From Actinomycetota bacterium (lineage in GTDB: Bacteria > Actinomycetota > Actinomycetes > S36-B12 > UBA5976), in the NCBI GenBank assembly GCA_016870945.1, contig VGAH01000057.1:1-5719 (forward strand): 5,719 nucleotides of DNA. Direction: 5' to 3'. Under the pieces are notes generated by a model, which did no database searches, had not been told where the DNA came from, and saw only the letters and a list, made by a program, of their open reading frames with translations. This document shows, one piece after another, positions 1 to 5,719 of this stretch (within the stretch, counting starts at the first letter, position 1; each line of letters begins with the position of its first letter). Both the position numbers and the translations under genes were made by a program.

Positions 1-365
1 AACGCAGCTACCGCGTTCCACCGTTCGAGTTCACTCTGTGACAAGGCATTGACGACCGTGCTTACCGAATAGAGCACGATGACACCGAGCGAATAGCGCT
101 TGATACGTGCCCCAACCGCACCGCCATCACGCCACATACGCCAGCCAAGCCACGCCACGGCGATAAAAACCACTGAAAACACCCCATAGACAATGCGCAA
201 ACTAAGCGGCAGCTCTTCTAGCTGCCCACCTGCGACTCGCGGTAGCACCCAAGCAAAGCCAAGCGCGGCTGAGACAACCAAAATGAAACTCCATGCACAA
301 GCAGCGAATAAGCCAACTAGTGACGCGTTACGAACCCAGCGTTGTCTTTCTGACAAGCTAAACAC
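1..365 (-). CDS. Unidentified multi-pass membrane protein, N-terminal part (3' end off the window)
   Basis: An open frame on the minus strand runs from GTG at 365-363 to the left edge and gives 121 residues without a stop. It starts MFSLSERQRW, with basic residues before a first hydrophobic segment (about residues 14-41). A second segment lies at about 58-75, followed by a basic loop (RMWRD, then RIKRY), and a third at about 91-108 ends in VVNALSQSELERW. I do not recognise the family. The layout suggests a small integral membrane protein, perhaps with one more membrane segment beyond the edge. An in-frame TAA lies directly before the GTG, so translation cannot begin further upstream; the only near alternative is TTG three codons in. 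No Shine-Dalgarno sequence is visible, but a TATAAC hexamer sits exactly at -12 to -7, so the message is probably leaderless. The gene is divergent from the SGNH hydrolase. Confidence is good that it is coding, low on function. Confidence 0.75.
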   Translation of the reverse strand, partial: MFSLSERQRWVRNASLVGLFAACAWSFILVVSAALGFAWVLPRVAGGQLEELPLSLRIVYGVFSVVFIAVAWLGWRMWRDGGAVGARIKRYSLGVIVLYSVSTVVNALSQSELERWNAVAA

Positions 366-381
366 TTACTGGTTATAGCAT
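350..381 (+). promoter_or_regulatory. Predicted promoter of the SGNH hydrolase gene and following genes
   Basis: CTGACA at 350-355 matches the TTGACA -35 consensus in five of six bases. TATAGC follows at 374-379 after an 18-bp spacer, and an overlapping TAGCAT (TANNNT form) lies at 376-381. Either -10 would place transcription start at about 386-389, at or next to the GTG start codon at 389, so a leaderless or near-leaderless mRNA is expected. The -35 element lies inside the coding part of the divergent membrane protein gene. No Shine-Dalgarno sequence precedes 389, in agreement. Confidence 0.5.
372..381 (-). promoter_or_regulatory. Predicted extended -10 promoter of the leftward membrane protein gene
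   Basis: Read on the minus strand, 381-372 is ATGCTATAAC. TATAAC matches the -10 consensus at five of six positions and is preceded by TGC, an extended -10 (TGn) motif. The hexamer occupies -12 to -7 if the first G of the GTG at 365 is +1, which is the expected geometry for a leaderless transcript. I see no good -35 hexamer about 17 bp further upstream, which fits an extended -10 promoter. The element overlaps the -10 region of the rightward promoter. Confidence 0.5.
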
Positions 382-388
382 CTCGGCC

Positions 389-1201
389 GTGTGGAAGCGC
401 TACATCGCACTTGGTGACTCATTCACCGAAGGGTTAAATGACCCCTTACCTGGGCAGGCCAACTTTGAGTTACTAGACCCTCAAAACCAGAAGTTTCTTG
501 GGTGGGCAGACCGCTTAGCCGTCAAAATGTCCAAGCATTCGCCTGATCTGCTTTATGCGAACTTAGCCGTACGCGGGCGACTCTTGGCTGACGTGATCGA
601 TACCCAACTGCCGCAAGCACTCGCTATGAAACCAGATCTGATTTCAATTGGCGCTGGCATAAACGACGCCTTGCGCCCCGCTTGGGATCCAGACCAACTG
701 GCAACGCTTTATGACCAAGGTGTAAAGAAAGCTCGCGAAACCGGCGTGGATGTTCTTCTCGTTGGGTTCGGTGACCCGATATACCGCGGTGCGTACATGG
801 CTTTCATGTCGAATCGTTTCGCTCGACTAAATGCAGACGTATGTGCCATCGCGAGTCGCTACGGCGTGAAACTGCTCAACTTCTGGCCAGCGACCGTCTA
901 CTCACATGACTACTTCTGGTCAGAAGATCGCCTGCACCTAAATTCGGCAGGCCATGAGGCAGCCAGTGAGGGTGCGATGCACGCACTCGGTTTTGCTGAC
1001 AGCACCTGGCTTAGCCCATCGTTTGAGCTACCCCTGCAGAACGATTTACTCGCTCGCGCTGTCGAATCGTCGAAGTGGTTCCGCAAACACGCATTTCCTT
1101 GGATGATTCGTCGAGCTCAAGGGCGCTCTTCAGGTGACGGGGTTTCGCCAAAGCGTCCACAATTGACCCCAGTAGACGATCTCGTGGGGGCCACCAAATA
1201 A
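389..1201 (+). CDS. SGNH/GDSL-family hydrolase (esterase/lipase-like)
   Basis: This 270-residue protein carries the SGNH hydrolase blocks in order. Block I is GDSFTEG, with the nucleophile Ser11. Block II is NLAVRG, with oxyanion-hole Gly63. Block III is GAGIND, with Asn92. Block V is DRLH, with Asp180 and His183 of the triad. The family cleaves ester bonds of lipids, sugars or other acylated substrates; the substrate here cannot be read from sequence. There is no signal peptide or membrane segment, so the enzyme is probably cytoplasmic. The basic, glycine-rich tail (RRAQGRSSGDG, then PKRPQLTPV) is familiar from actinobacterial members. GTG at 389 is the only canonical start after the in-frame stop at 359, and it leaves the usual short lead before GDS. 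The stop TAA (1199-1201) overlaps the likely start of the next gene by 3 bases, suggesting translational coupling. Confidence 0.93.
   Translation: MWKRYIALGDSFTEGLNDPLPGQANFELLDPQNQKFLGWADRLAVKMSKHSPDLLYANLAVRGRLLADVIDTQLPQALAMKPDLISIGAGINDALRPAWDPDQLATLYDQGVKKARETGVDVLLVGFGDPIYRGAYMAFMSNRFARLNADVCAIASRYGVKLLNFWPATVYSHDYFWSEDRLHLNSAGHEAASEGAMHALGFADSTWLSPSFELPLQNDLLARAVESSKWFRKHAFPWMIRRAQGRSSGDGVSPKRPQLTPVDDLVGATK
1186..1190 (+). promoter_or_regulatory. Possible ribosome binding site for the SDR gene
   Basis: A GGGGG run lies 7 bases before the ATA at 1198, a normal Shine-Dalgarno distance. It is one of few purine-rich G runs placed just ahead of a start in this window, and it lends some support to initiation at 1198. 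It lies within the end of the SGNH hydrolase gene, so the G run may only reflect a Val-Gly coding stretch. Confidence 0.3.
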
Positions 1202-1968
1202 CTACCGACAATGAAGTCGCACTAGTAACCGGCCCGACCTCAGGTATAGGTAAAGCCTTCGCGCACTTGCTGGCGTCGAAGGGTTATGACCAAGTGTTGG
1301 TCGCCCGTGACAAAGACCGCCTTGATGAGCTAGCCCTAGACCTAACGAACAAATATCGCGTTAACTGTGAAGTCATAGTTGCCGACTTGGCCACCGAAGC
1401 AGGTGCCAACCACGTCGCCAAAAGATGTGCCGACGATTCGAAACCGATTTCTGTGCTGGTAAACAACGCTGGCTTTGGTATCAAGACATCATTTGAGAAG
1501 ACCCCCATCGCCCAAGAAGAAGCCATGCTCAACGTTTTGGTACGAGCGCCAATGCTCTTGACCCACGCAGCACTATCCGTGATGCGCAAAAGAGGCCGCG
1601 GGCATTTAGTACACATTGGCAGCGTTGCCGCATGGATCACCAGTGGCACATATAGCGCAGCAAAAGCGTGGCTTACTACTTTTAGTGAATCGCTTTCAGT
1701 CGCGTTAGCTGGCACTGGGGTAACCAGCACGGTCGTGGCGCCGGGGTTCGTTAGAACTGAATTTCAGCAACGTGCCGGCATGAAACCTCAAGACGTGCCC
1801 AACTGGATGTGGCTTTCAGCTCGACTAGTAGCCCAGCAGGCCTGGCAAGACGTTTTGGCCGGCAAGACGGTAAGTGTGCCGAGCCTGCAATACAAAGTGC
1901 TGAGCACCCTTACCCGCGGGCTACCCCGTCCACTCATTCGTCGGGTATCAAAAGACGTGATGCGCTAG
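1198..1968 (+). CDS. Short-chain dehydrogenase/reductase (classical SDR type)
   Basis: A classical SDR, an NAD(P)-dependent oxidoreductase of unknown substrate. Counting from ATA at 1198 it has 256 residues. The cofactor motif TGPTSGIG lies at about 11-18 (TGxxxGxG), the structural NNAG at 89-92, the catalytic Ser in HIGSVAAW at about 142, YSAAK with Tyr152 and Lys156, and APGFVRTEF near 180, matching the PG-motif after the active site. The frame is open from 1138, yet contains no ATG, GTG or TTG before the Rossmann motif. The first canonical codon, TTG at 1267, would delete strand beta-1 and the glycine motif. The ATA at 1198 lies in ATAA, overlapping the SGNH stop; a G at position 1200 would give the common ATGA overlap with both stop and start intact. 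I therefore infer an AUA start, or a base error. Function class is sure, the start is not. Confidence 0.85.
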   Translation: MTTDNEVALVTGPTSGIGKAFAHLLASKGYDQVLVARDKDRLDELALDLTNKYRVNCEVIVADLATEAGANHVAKRCADDSKPISVLVNNAGFGIKTSFEKTPIAQEEAMLNVLVRAPMLLTHAALSVMRKRGRGHLVHIGSVAAWITSGTYSAAKAWLTTFSESLSVALAGTGVTSTVVAPGFVRTEFQQRAGMKPQDVPNWMWLSARLVAQQAWQDVLAGKTVSVPSLQYKVLSTLTRGLPRPLIRRVSKDVMR

Positions 1969-1979
1969 TTTTTGTAGAT

Positions 1980-2486
1980 ATGAATAACGCGACAGGCAAA
2001 ACCCCAGCAGGCAATGCAAAGTCAATTCGCGCCAAAGCGATGTCACGACGCCAATTTCTCGGTGGTAGCGCAGGTGTATGCGGCGCAATATTGTTCGCAC
2101 TTGGCATCGGTGGTGCAGCAAGTGCCGCCACTAACTCGCGCGGTCTTAAGGGTCAAGCCGCGGGAATCACCAAACTTAAAGACGGCAAGCTCGCCGTTGA
2201 TACCAAGAAGGTCAAATCTTTAGGCAAGGTTGGCGGGGTTGCACCTCTTGGCACCGTCAAAGGTGTGCCTGCTGCGTTGGTAAGAACCGGTGCCAGCACT
2301 TACGTCGCTCTTGATTTGCGTTGCACCCACGCTGGCGTCACCGTGAGTCAAGCTGGCAACGAATGGAAGTGCCCTGCCCACGGATCAGTCTTTAAGTTGG
2401 ACGGGGCCTTCGTCGCCGGGCCAGCCGGTGCGCCATTGCTAAAGGTCGTCACGAGCCGAAAAGGAAATGTCGTCACCGTCGGCTAA
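1980..2486 (+). CDS. Tat-exported stand-alone Rieske [2Fe-2S] protein
   Basis: A 168-residue protein from ATG at 1980, or 148 from ATG at 2040. A twin-arginine signal, SRRQFLGG, sits directly after the second Met. It is followed by a hydrophobic stretch (about 12-30 counting from 2040) ending in an AxA-type site near GAASA/ATNS. The Rieske cluster ligands are CTH (Cys95, His97) and CPAHGS (Cys111, His114), again counted from 2040. The protein should fold and load its cluster in the cytoplasm, then be exported to the outer face of the membrane as an electron carrier; the partner is unknown. The two extra cysteines that form a disulfide in respiratory bc1 Rieske proteins are absent (CTHAGV and CPAHGS), and there is no cytochrome b or c nearby, so this is not QcrA. 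I chose 1980 because it leaves an 11-bp gap after the SDR; neither start has a clear Shine-Dalgarno sequence. Confidence 0.9.
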   Translation: MNNATGKTPAGNAKSIRAKAMSRRQFLGGSAGVCGAILFALGIGGAASAATNSRGLKGQAAGITKLKDGKLAVDTKKVKSLGKVGGVAPLGTVKGVPAALVRTGASTYVALDLRCTHAGVTVSQAGNEWKCPAHGSVFKLDGAFVAGPAGAPLLKVVTSRKGNVVTVG

Positions 2487-2495
2487 CCAACCACG

Positions 2496-3509
2496 ATGAG
2501 TGAAGTCGAAATTCGCTTTCTTCAGCAGAGCGAAGCCTCTGTCTTAACGCGCCTAGTGCGCGAGACCTACGGCGACACCTACGACGCCGAATGGGTCTAC
2601 CAGCCTGAAGAGATCGCGGCTCGAATAAAAGACGGGCGCCTTGTCAGCATCGTTGGCGAGTTAGACGGCGAAATAATCGGCCACGTCGCGCTCAGTCGCG
2701 AAGAAGACGACGCACCCGTAATGCATTCAGGGGTTGCCATCGTGACCGAAGCGGCACGCGGCCAACACCTTTTCACCCGACTAAAGCAATTTGCGTCTGA
2801 GTGGGCCCACCAGCAAAAGATCTTTGGCATATTCAGCGAGGCAACTGCTGCCCACCCTTACAGCCAGAAAGCAAACATTGACCTCGGGGCCCATGAAACC
2901 GGCTTTCTGCTCGGGTGGATCCCCGCGAGTGTTTCAAATAACGCGGCGCTGAATACCCAAGACGCGGCTCATCGCCAGTCAGTTGCGCTGTTCTATCTAA
3001 AGACAAACCCAGCACACAAACATTCGATATTTGCCCCGGCCCGCTATCAGCCAATCATCAAGAACATCGTCACTAAATCTGGGCTTCGCGGTGAACTTAA
3101 ACCCGCCCCTGCTAACACCACGATAGATGACCTCACCACATTCACCACCACACATAAAGACGATCACAACTTAAGCATCATCACGGTCGCCCAGCCAGGT
3201 CAAGACTTGGTAGCAGCTATCACCGATGAGACCACCAATTTATTCGAAACGTTCAATCGTGACGCCGTCTACCTCGATTTTGTTCTCAGTGACCCGGCAA
3301 CAGAAATCGTTCTTGACGAACACCTTGACTTATTGCCATTTTCTTTCGCAGGGGTCTTCCCGAATCATCATCTAGACGAAGACGTCTTACGCCTACAGGC
3401 CCTACCTAAGGTTGAAATAAAGGCCACCGACATTTCGACCGCGTCAGAACACGGCCAGCAGCTACTCGACTTCGTATTGACAGATCGCGAGCAGAAACTA
3501 ACTACTTAG
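2496..3509 (+). CDS. GNAT-family N-acetyltransferase with a C-terminal second domain
   Basis: A 337-residue soluble protein. Residues about 4-150 form a GNAT domain that would transfer an acyl group from acyl-CoA. The visible parts are IRFLQQSE at strand 1, the strand HSGVAIV followed by the CoA-loop region EAARGQHLFTRL (about 86-96), and a later HPYSQKANIDLGAHETGFLLG segment (120-140). The loop has the RG of the usual RxxGxG/A pattern but His and Leu where a second glycine is common. The second half (about 190-337) contains DAVYLDFVLSDPATE, then FSFAGVFP and EDVLRLQ, which I recall from two-domain GNAT proteins where a second, degenerate GNAT-like half follows. The substrate is unknown. ATG at 2496 lies 9 bp after the Rieske stop without a Shine-Dalgarno sequence. 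The 3' end overlaps the convergent DedA gene by 12 bp. Confidence 0.85.
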   Translation: MSEVEIRFLQQSEASVLTRLVRETYGDTYDAEWVYQPEEIAARIKDGRLVSIVGELDGEIIGHVALSREEDDAPVMHSGVAIVTEAARGQHLFTRLKQFASEWAHQQKIFGIFSEATAAHPYSQKANIDLGAHETGFLLGWIPASVSNNAALNTQDAAHRQSVALFYLKTNPAHKHSIFAPARYQPIIKNIVTKSGLRGELKPAPANTTIDDLTTFTTTHKDDHNLSIITVAQPGQDLVAAITDETTNLFETFNRDAVYLDFVLSDPATEIVLDEHLDLLPFSFAGVFPNHHLDEDVLRLQALPKVEIKATDISTASEHGQQLLDFVLTDREQKLTT

Positions 3510-4142
3510 AGCGGGCCCCTGCTTTCGGTCTTGCAGCCACGCCCTGATACCGACTAACACAGAAACGCCGATGACAACCGCGGCAATGACGTAAGCCCCA
3601 GACTTAACCGCCGGAATATTGGCGGCGTAGTACCCGATCAAAGTAAGCCCAACACCCCATGCCATCGCGCCCACAAAATTGGCAGACAAGAACGCGTAGT
3701 AATTCATCTTGCCTACACCTGCAACCAATGGAATCAACACTCTCGCCCACGGAATAAACCTTGCAATCACAACAGCTGACCAACCGAATCTGCGATAGAA
3801 ACGCTCAGTCCAAACTATGGCCTGTTGGGTGCGTGCACCACCTTTTTTGTCCAAATATGGGCGCCCTGCTCGCCGCCCGATCACGAACCCCACTTGATCG
3901 CCAATGAAAGCTGCGATTCCCACACCAACAGCCAACACGGTGATATCTAGATTTTCAGCTCGCGCAGTTACCAAGCCTGCGGCAAAAAGTAGTGAATCAC
4001 CCGTAATGAACGGGATGAACATGCCAACGAACAAGCCAGTGCCAACAAAAACCAAACCCCAGACCGAGAAGTAAAAAACTAAGGGGCCTAAAGTTTCAAG
4101 CCAGCCACCAACTTGCTCACTTACGGTGGCTGCAACGCTCAC
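3498..4142 (-). CDS. DedA-family membrane protein (VTT/SNARE-associated domain)
   Basis: A 214-residue integral membrane protein. Family marks in order: PFITGDSLLFAAG (about 44-56), FIGDQVGFVIGRRAGRPYL (about 79-97), FYRRFG, then ARFIPWARVLIPLVAG (127-142) with Arg128 and Arg134, and ANFVGAMAWG. Three or more hydrophobic segments are obvious, including a C-terminal one at about 181-199 before a basic tail. DedA proteins act at the cytoplasmic membrane; some recycle undecaprenyl phosphate or move phospholipids, and several are needed for envelope integrity and proton-motive-force homeostasis. Which role applies here is not visible. An expected acidic residue is Gly34 (GTGLFVG), and the usual PGD is TGD with Asp49 kept. 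The GTG start at 4142 overlaps the stop of the EamA gene as GTGA, so translation is probably coupled. It is the last gene of the minus-strand operon. Confidence 0.93.
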   Translation of the reverse strand: MSVAATVSEQVGGWLETLGPLVFYFSVWGLVFVGTGLFVGMFIPFITGDSLLFAAGLVTARAENLDITVLAVGVGIAAFIGDQVGFVIGRRAGRPYLDKKGGARTQQAIVWTERFYRRFGWSAVVIARFIPWARVLIPLVAGVGKMNYYAFLSANFVGAMAWGVGLTLIGYYAANIPAVKSGAYVIAAVVIGVSVLVGIRAWLQDRKQGPALSS

Positions 4143-5020
4143 GTTTGTAAGCCTATGGCTTTACTTCGACTGGTGGCCAAGATTGATCCGAGCAGCACTA
4201 GCGGAAACCCAATCAAAATGCCCAGCGTGAGAGGCTCTGAGAGCAAGACCACACCCAACAAAACTGCAACCACTGGATTCAGATAAGTGATTACCACCGT
4301 GCGAGACGGCCCAGCTTCAGCGATTAGGCGAAACAACAAGATGAAAGCAATCGATGTGCACAAGAAGCCAAGAACGACTAGTGAAGCCCAAGACACCCAC
4401 GAGATGTTCACCGCCTGAGCCGGCTCGAATTTCGCCAACGCAGCGGGTGCAAAGATCAAAGCATTTAGTGCCAATGCCACACCAATCACCGCTTCGCTCG
4501 GCACCTTCGACAATTTGGTAGCGATGATGATCGGAGCTAGCGCATAACCAACAGCTGCCAAAAGCAGTTGCACGATCGCCCACCAACTGCCCCCTCGAAC
4601 GTCAAAACCCACTAACACCCCCACACCAACAAAGCCCACGATTAGCCCTACGAATCGCGTGAGCGTCACACGATCGTCGATTCGCAATGCCCATGCCGAA
4701 AAGGCACCGATCATCGGCACGGTCGCGATCATGATTGCGGCCAAAGAGCTTGGTACTTGCTGCTCAGCAGCACCTATCAACCAGAACGGCCCGGTTATTT
4801 CTAAGGCGGCAAACGCCAACACCCAAACCCAAACACCCTTTAATTTGCGAAGTGATTTCTGATGAATAACGAGGGGGACGATGACTGCCGCACCCAACAA
4901 TGTGCGAACGAAAACGATTTGTGCTGGTGAAAAATCAACGACAGCGACTTTGATTAGAAGGTAGGGCAAACCCCAAATGATCGAAAGGGCAGCAAATAAC
5001 CCCCAAGCCCTGCGCGACAT
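4139..5020 (-). CDS. EamA-domain transporter of the DMT superfamily
   Basis: A 293-residue membrane protein with about ten hydrophobic segments arranged as two EamA repeats (about 7-138 and 147-284). The first repeat has the typical IIWGLPYLLIKVA opening (Trp16-Gly17) and VRTLLGA with Arg39. The second ends with YLNPVVAVLLGVVLLSEPLT (246-265, Glu262), the usual signature before the last helices. Members export or import metabolites such as amino acids and other small molecules; the substrate cannot be predicted here. I chose ATG at 5020 (MSRRAWGLF) because the longer frame to 5089 overlaps the upstream transporter gene and adds an atypical 23-residue lead. The chosen start leaves 14 bp after the upstream stop and has a weak AAAAGAG purine stretch ahead. 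The TGA stop overlaps the DedA start by 4 bp. Confidence 0.92.
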   Translation of the reverse strand: MSRRAWGLFAALSIIWGLPYLLIKVAVVDFSPAQIVFVRTLLGAAVIVPLVIHQKSLRKLKGVWVWVLAFAALEITGPFWLIGAAEQQVPSSLAAIMIATVPMIGAFSAWALRIDDRVTLTRFVGLIVGFVGVGVLVGFDVRGGSWWAIVQLLLAAVGYALAPIIIATKLSKVPSEAVIGVALALNALIFAPAALAKFEPAQAVNISWVSWASLVVLGFLCTSIAFILLFRLIAEAGPSRTVVITYLNPVVAVLLGVVLLSEPLTLGILIGFPLVLLGSILATSRSKAIGLQT

Positions 5021-5034
5021 AAGACTCTTTTGAC

Positions 5035-5719
5035 CTAGAGACCGACTGCTATTACGCCAACTAGTGCAAGCGATGCAACCAAAACCCAAGCAATCGAACC
5101 AACAATCAAAGGTCTAGCACCCACGGCACGAATGGCGACCCACGAGACCCCGACACCGAGTGCCGCGCATCCAAAAGTCAAGAAAACCCGTGAAGCCAGC
5201 ACGCCAGCGTCCAGCCAACTCTCACTTAACCACCCTGAATTACCTATCACGATCGCCACTAAGAAAAATAAGATGAACGGCGGAAGGAAAGTCCGCCACT
5301 TCTTTGACAACGGCAATGCCTTTGCTTGAGCCTCTGTGCTCTTGCCAGCTAACCAAGCCACTAACAACACGACAAAGACCAGCATCAAGACACGTGTCAG
5401 CTTTACGACTATTGCCGCGTCCAAGGCGGCAGGGCCAATTACTGAGGCAGTTGCCACGACTTGCGCCACATCGTGCACGCCAGCACCCACCCACGAACCT
5501 GCAGTCACTTCATTAAGCGACAAAGCACCAGCAACGGCAGGAAACACCGCAATCGATAGCGTGCCAAATAACGCGACTAAAGCCACCGCATAAGAAACCT
5601 GCGCTTTGTTAGCCCGAGCAACTGGGCTTACCGCAGCTACCGCCGTCACCCCACAAATGGCAAAGCCAGCGCCGATGATCAATCGAAGAGGTTCATCGAC
5701 TTTGAAAATTCGCCCAAGA
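5035..5719 (-). CDS. YeiH-family (UPF0324) putative sulfate exporter, C-terminal part (5' end off the window)
   Basis: The open frame reads in from the right edge for 227 residues and stops at TAG (5037-5035). It starts mid-protein with LGRIFKVDEPL and continues with family marks: GAGFAICGVTAVAAVSPV (about 16-33), LVALFGTLSI, GSWVGAGVHDVAQVVATA (about 75-91, His82) and IVVKLTRVLML (about 103-112). Several hydrophobic segments follow, with a polar loop STEAQAKALPLSKKWR between them. Family members are about 330-350 residues, so roughly 110-120 residues are missing beyond the edge. The family is annotated as putative sulfate exporters by weak functional evidence. The gene lies 14 bp ahead of the EamA gene and is likely co-transcribed with it and DedA. 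The internal TTG at 5682 is not the true start, as coding similarity continues upstream of it. Confidence 0.92.
   Translation of the reverse strand, partial: LGRIFKVDEPLRLIIGAGFAICGVTAVAAVSPVARANKAQVSYAVALVALFGTLSIAVFPAVAGALSLNEVTAGSWVGAGVHDVAQVVATASVIGPAALDAAIVVKLTRVLMLVFVVLLVAWLAGKSTEAQAKALPLSKKWRTFLPPFILFFLVAIVIGNSGWLSESWLDAGVLASRVFLTFGCAALGVGVSWVAIRAVGARPLIVGSIAWVLVASLALVGVIAVGL

Noticed and set aside
193..378. Plus-strand open frame of 61 codons
   Set aside because: It lies opposite the membrane protein gene and its translation is low-complexity Ser/Thr/Lys-rich without any domain; the minus strand shows the coherent hydrophobic protein.
1284..1730. 148-codon minus-strand frame inside the SDR gene
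   Set aside because: It is fully antisense to a strongly supported SDR, and its translation shows no domain or membrane pattern.
1267..1968. SDR gene starting at the TTG at 1267
   Set aside because: This would remove the TGPTSGIG cofactor motif, which is intact in frame just upstream.
1809..1979. Upstream extension of the Rieske frame to 1809
   Set aside because: The extra residues overlap the end of the SDR gene, look like an out-of-frame shadow, and would bury the Tat signal deep inside the protein.
3510..3530. Possible terminator hairpin around GGGCCC
   Set aside because: The palindrome is only 6 bp with no stable loop and no T-tract on either strand, and it lies inside the DedA coding end.
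5021..5089. Longer start for the EamA gene
   Set aside because: It overlaps the end of the YeiH gene and adds a polar, Cys-containing lead that EamA proteins lack; ATG at 5020 gives a standard N-terminus.
5132..5593. Plus-strand frames opposite the YeiH gene
   Set aside because: They are Thr/Ala/Pro-rich shadows of a hydrophobic protein gene on the minus strand.
1..5719. Search for tRNA, CRISPR, insertion sequence, toxin-antitoxin or defence genes
   Set aside because: Nothing resembling repeats with spacers, transposase, terminal inverted repeats, tRNA arms or defence domains was seen; the window is almost entirely filled by housekeeping-like genes.

Overview
The window looks like ordinary chromosome from a streamlined actinobacterium. 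Base composition is moderate (by eye slightly above half G+C) and genes are packed with gaps of 0-25 bp or small overlaps. Several starts are GTG. Clear Shine-Dalgarno sequences are rare, and two starts look leaderless. The SGNH hydrolase tail, the SDR sequence and the DedA form all read as actinobacterial. A small-genome Micrococcales/Microbacteriaceae lineage, such as the freshwater Luna group, is my inference and not something shown directly.

Layout. Positions 1-365 (minus) hold the N-terminal part of an unidentified multi-pass membrane protein that runs off the left edge. A 23-bp divergent gap (366-388) separates it from a plus-strand run of four genes: an SGNH/GDSL hydrolase (389-1201), a short-chain dehydrogenase/reductase (1198-1968), a Tat-exported stand-alone Rieske [2Fe-2S] protein (1980-2486) and a two-part GNAT acetyltransferase (2496-3509). 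This run meets a minus-strand operon tail to tail, with a 12-bp overlap of coding ends. Read in its own direction, that operon is a YeiH-family transporter (C-terminal part, running off the right edge), an EamA/DMT transporter (5020-4139) and a DedA-family membrane protein (4142-3498). The last two overlap by 4 bp (GTGA).

How the genes work together: the plus-strand genes are close enough to be co-transcribed, but I see no single known pathway that joins an SGNH hydrolase, an SDR, a Rieske protein and a GNAT enzyme. The minus-strand operon is three membrane proteins whose common theme is transport. There is no mobile element, CRISPR array, RNA gene or recognisable defence system. No stretch over 300 bases lacks a gene.

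Most worth a second look: (1) the 23-bp divergent gap, where two apparently leaderless GTG starts share overlapping -10 elements; (2) the SDR gene, which has no ATG, GTG or TTG start ahead of its Rossmann motif and appears to start at ATA inside an ATAA stop-start overlap; (3) a DedA protein with Gly where I expect a conserved membrane acidic residue. I did not find evidence for a wholly new multi-gene system.
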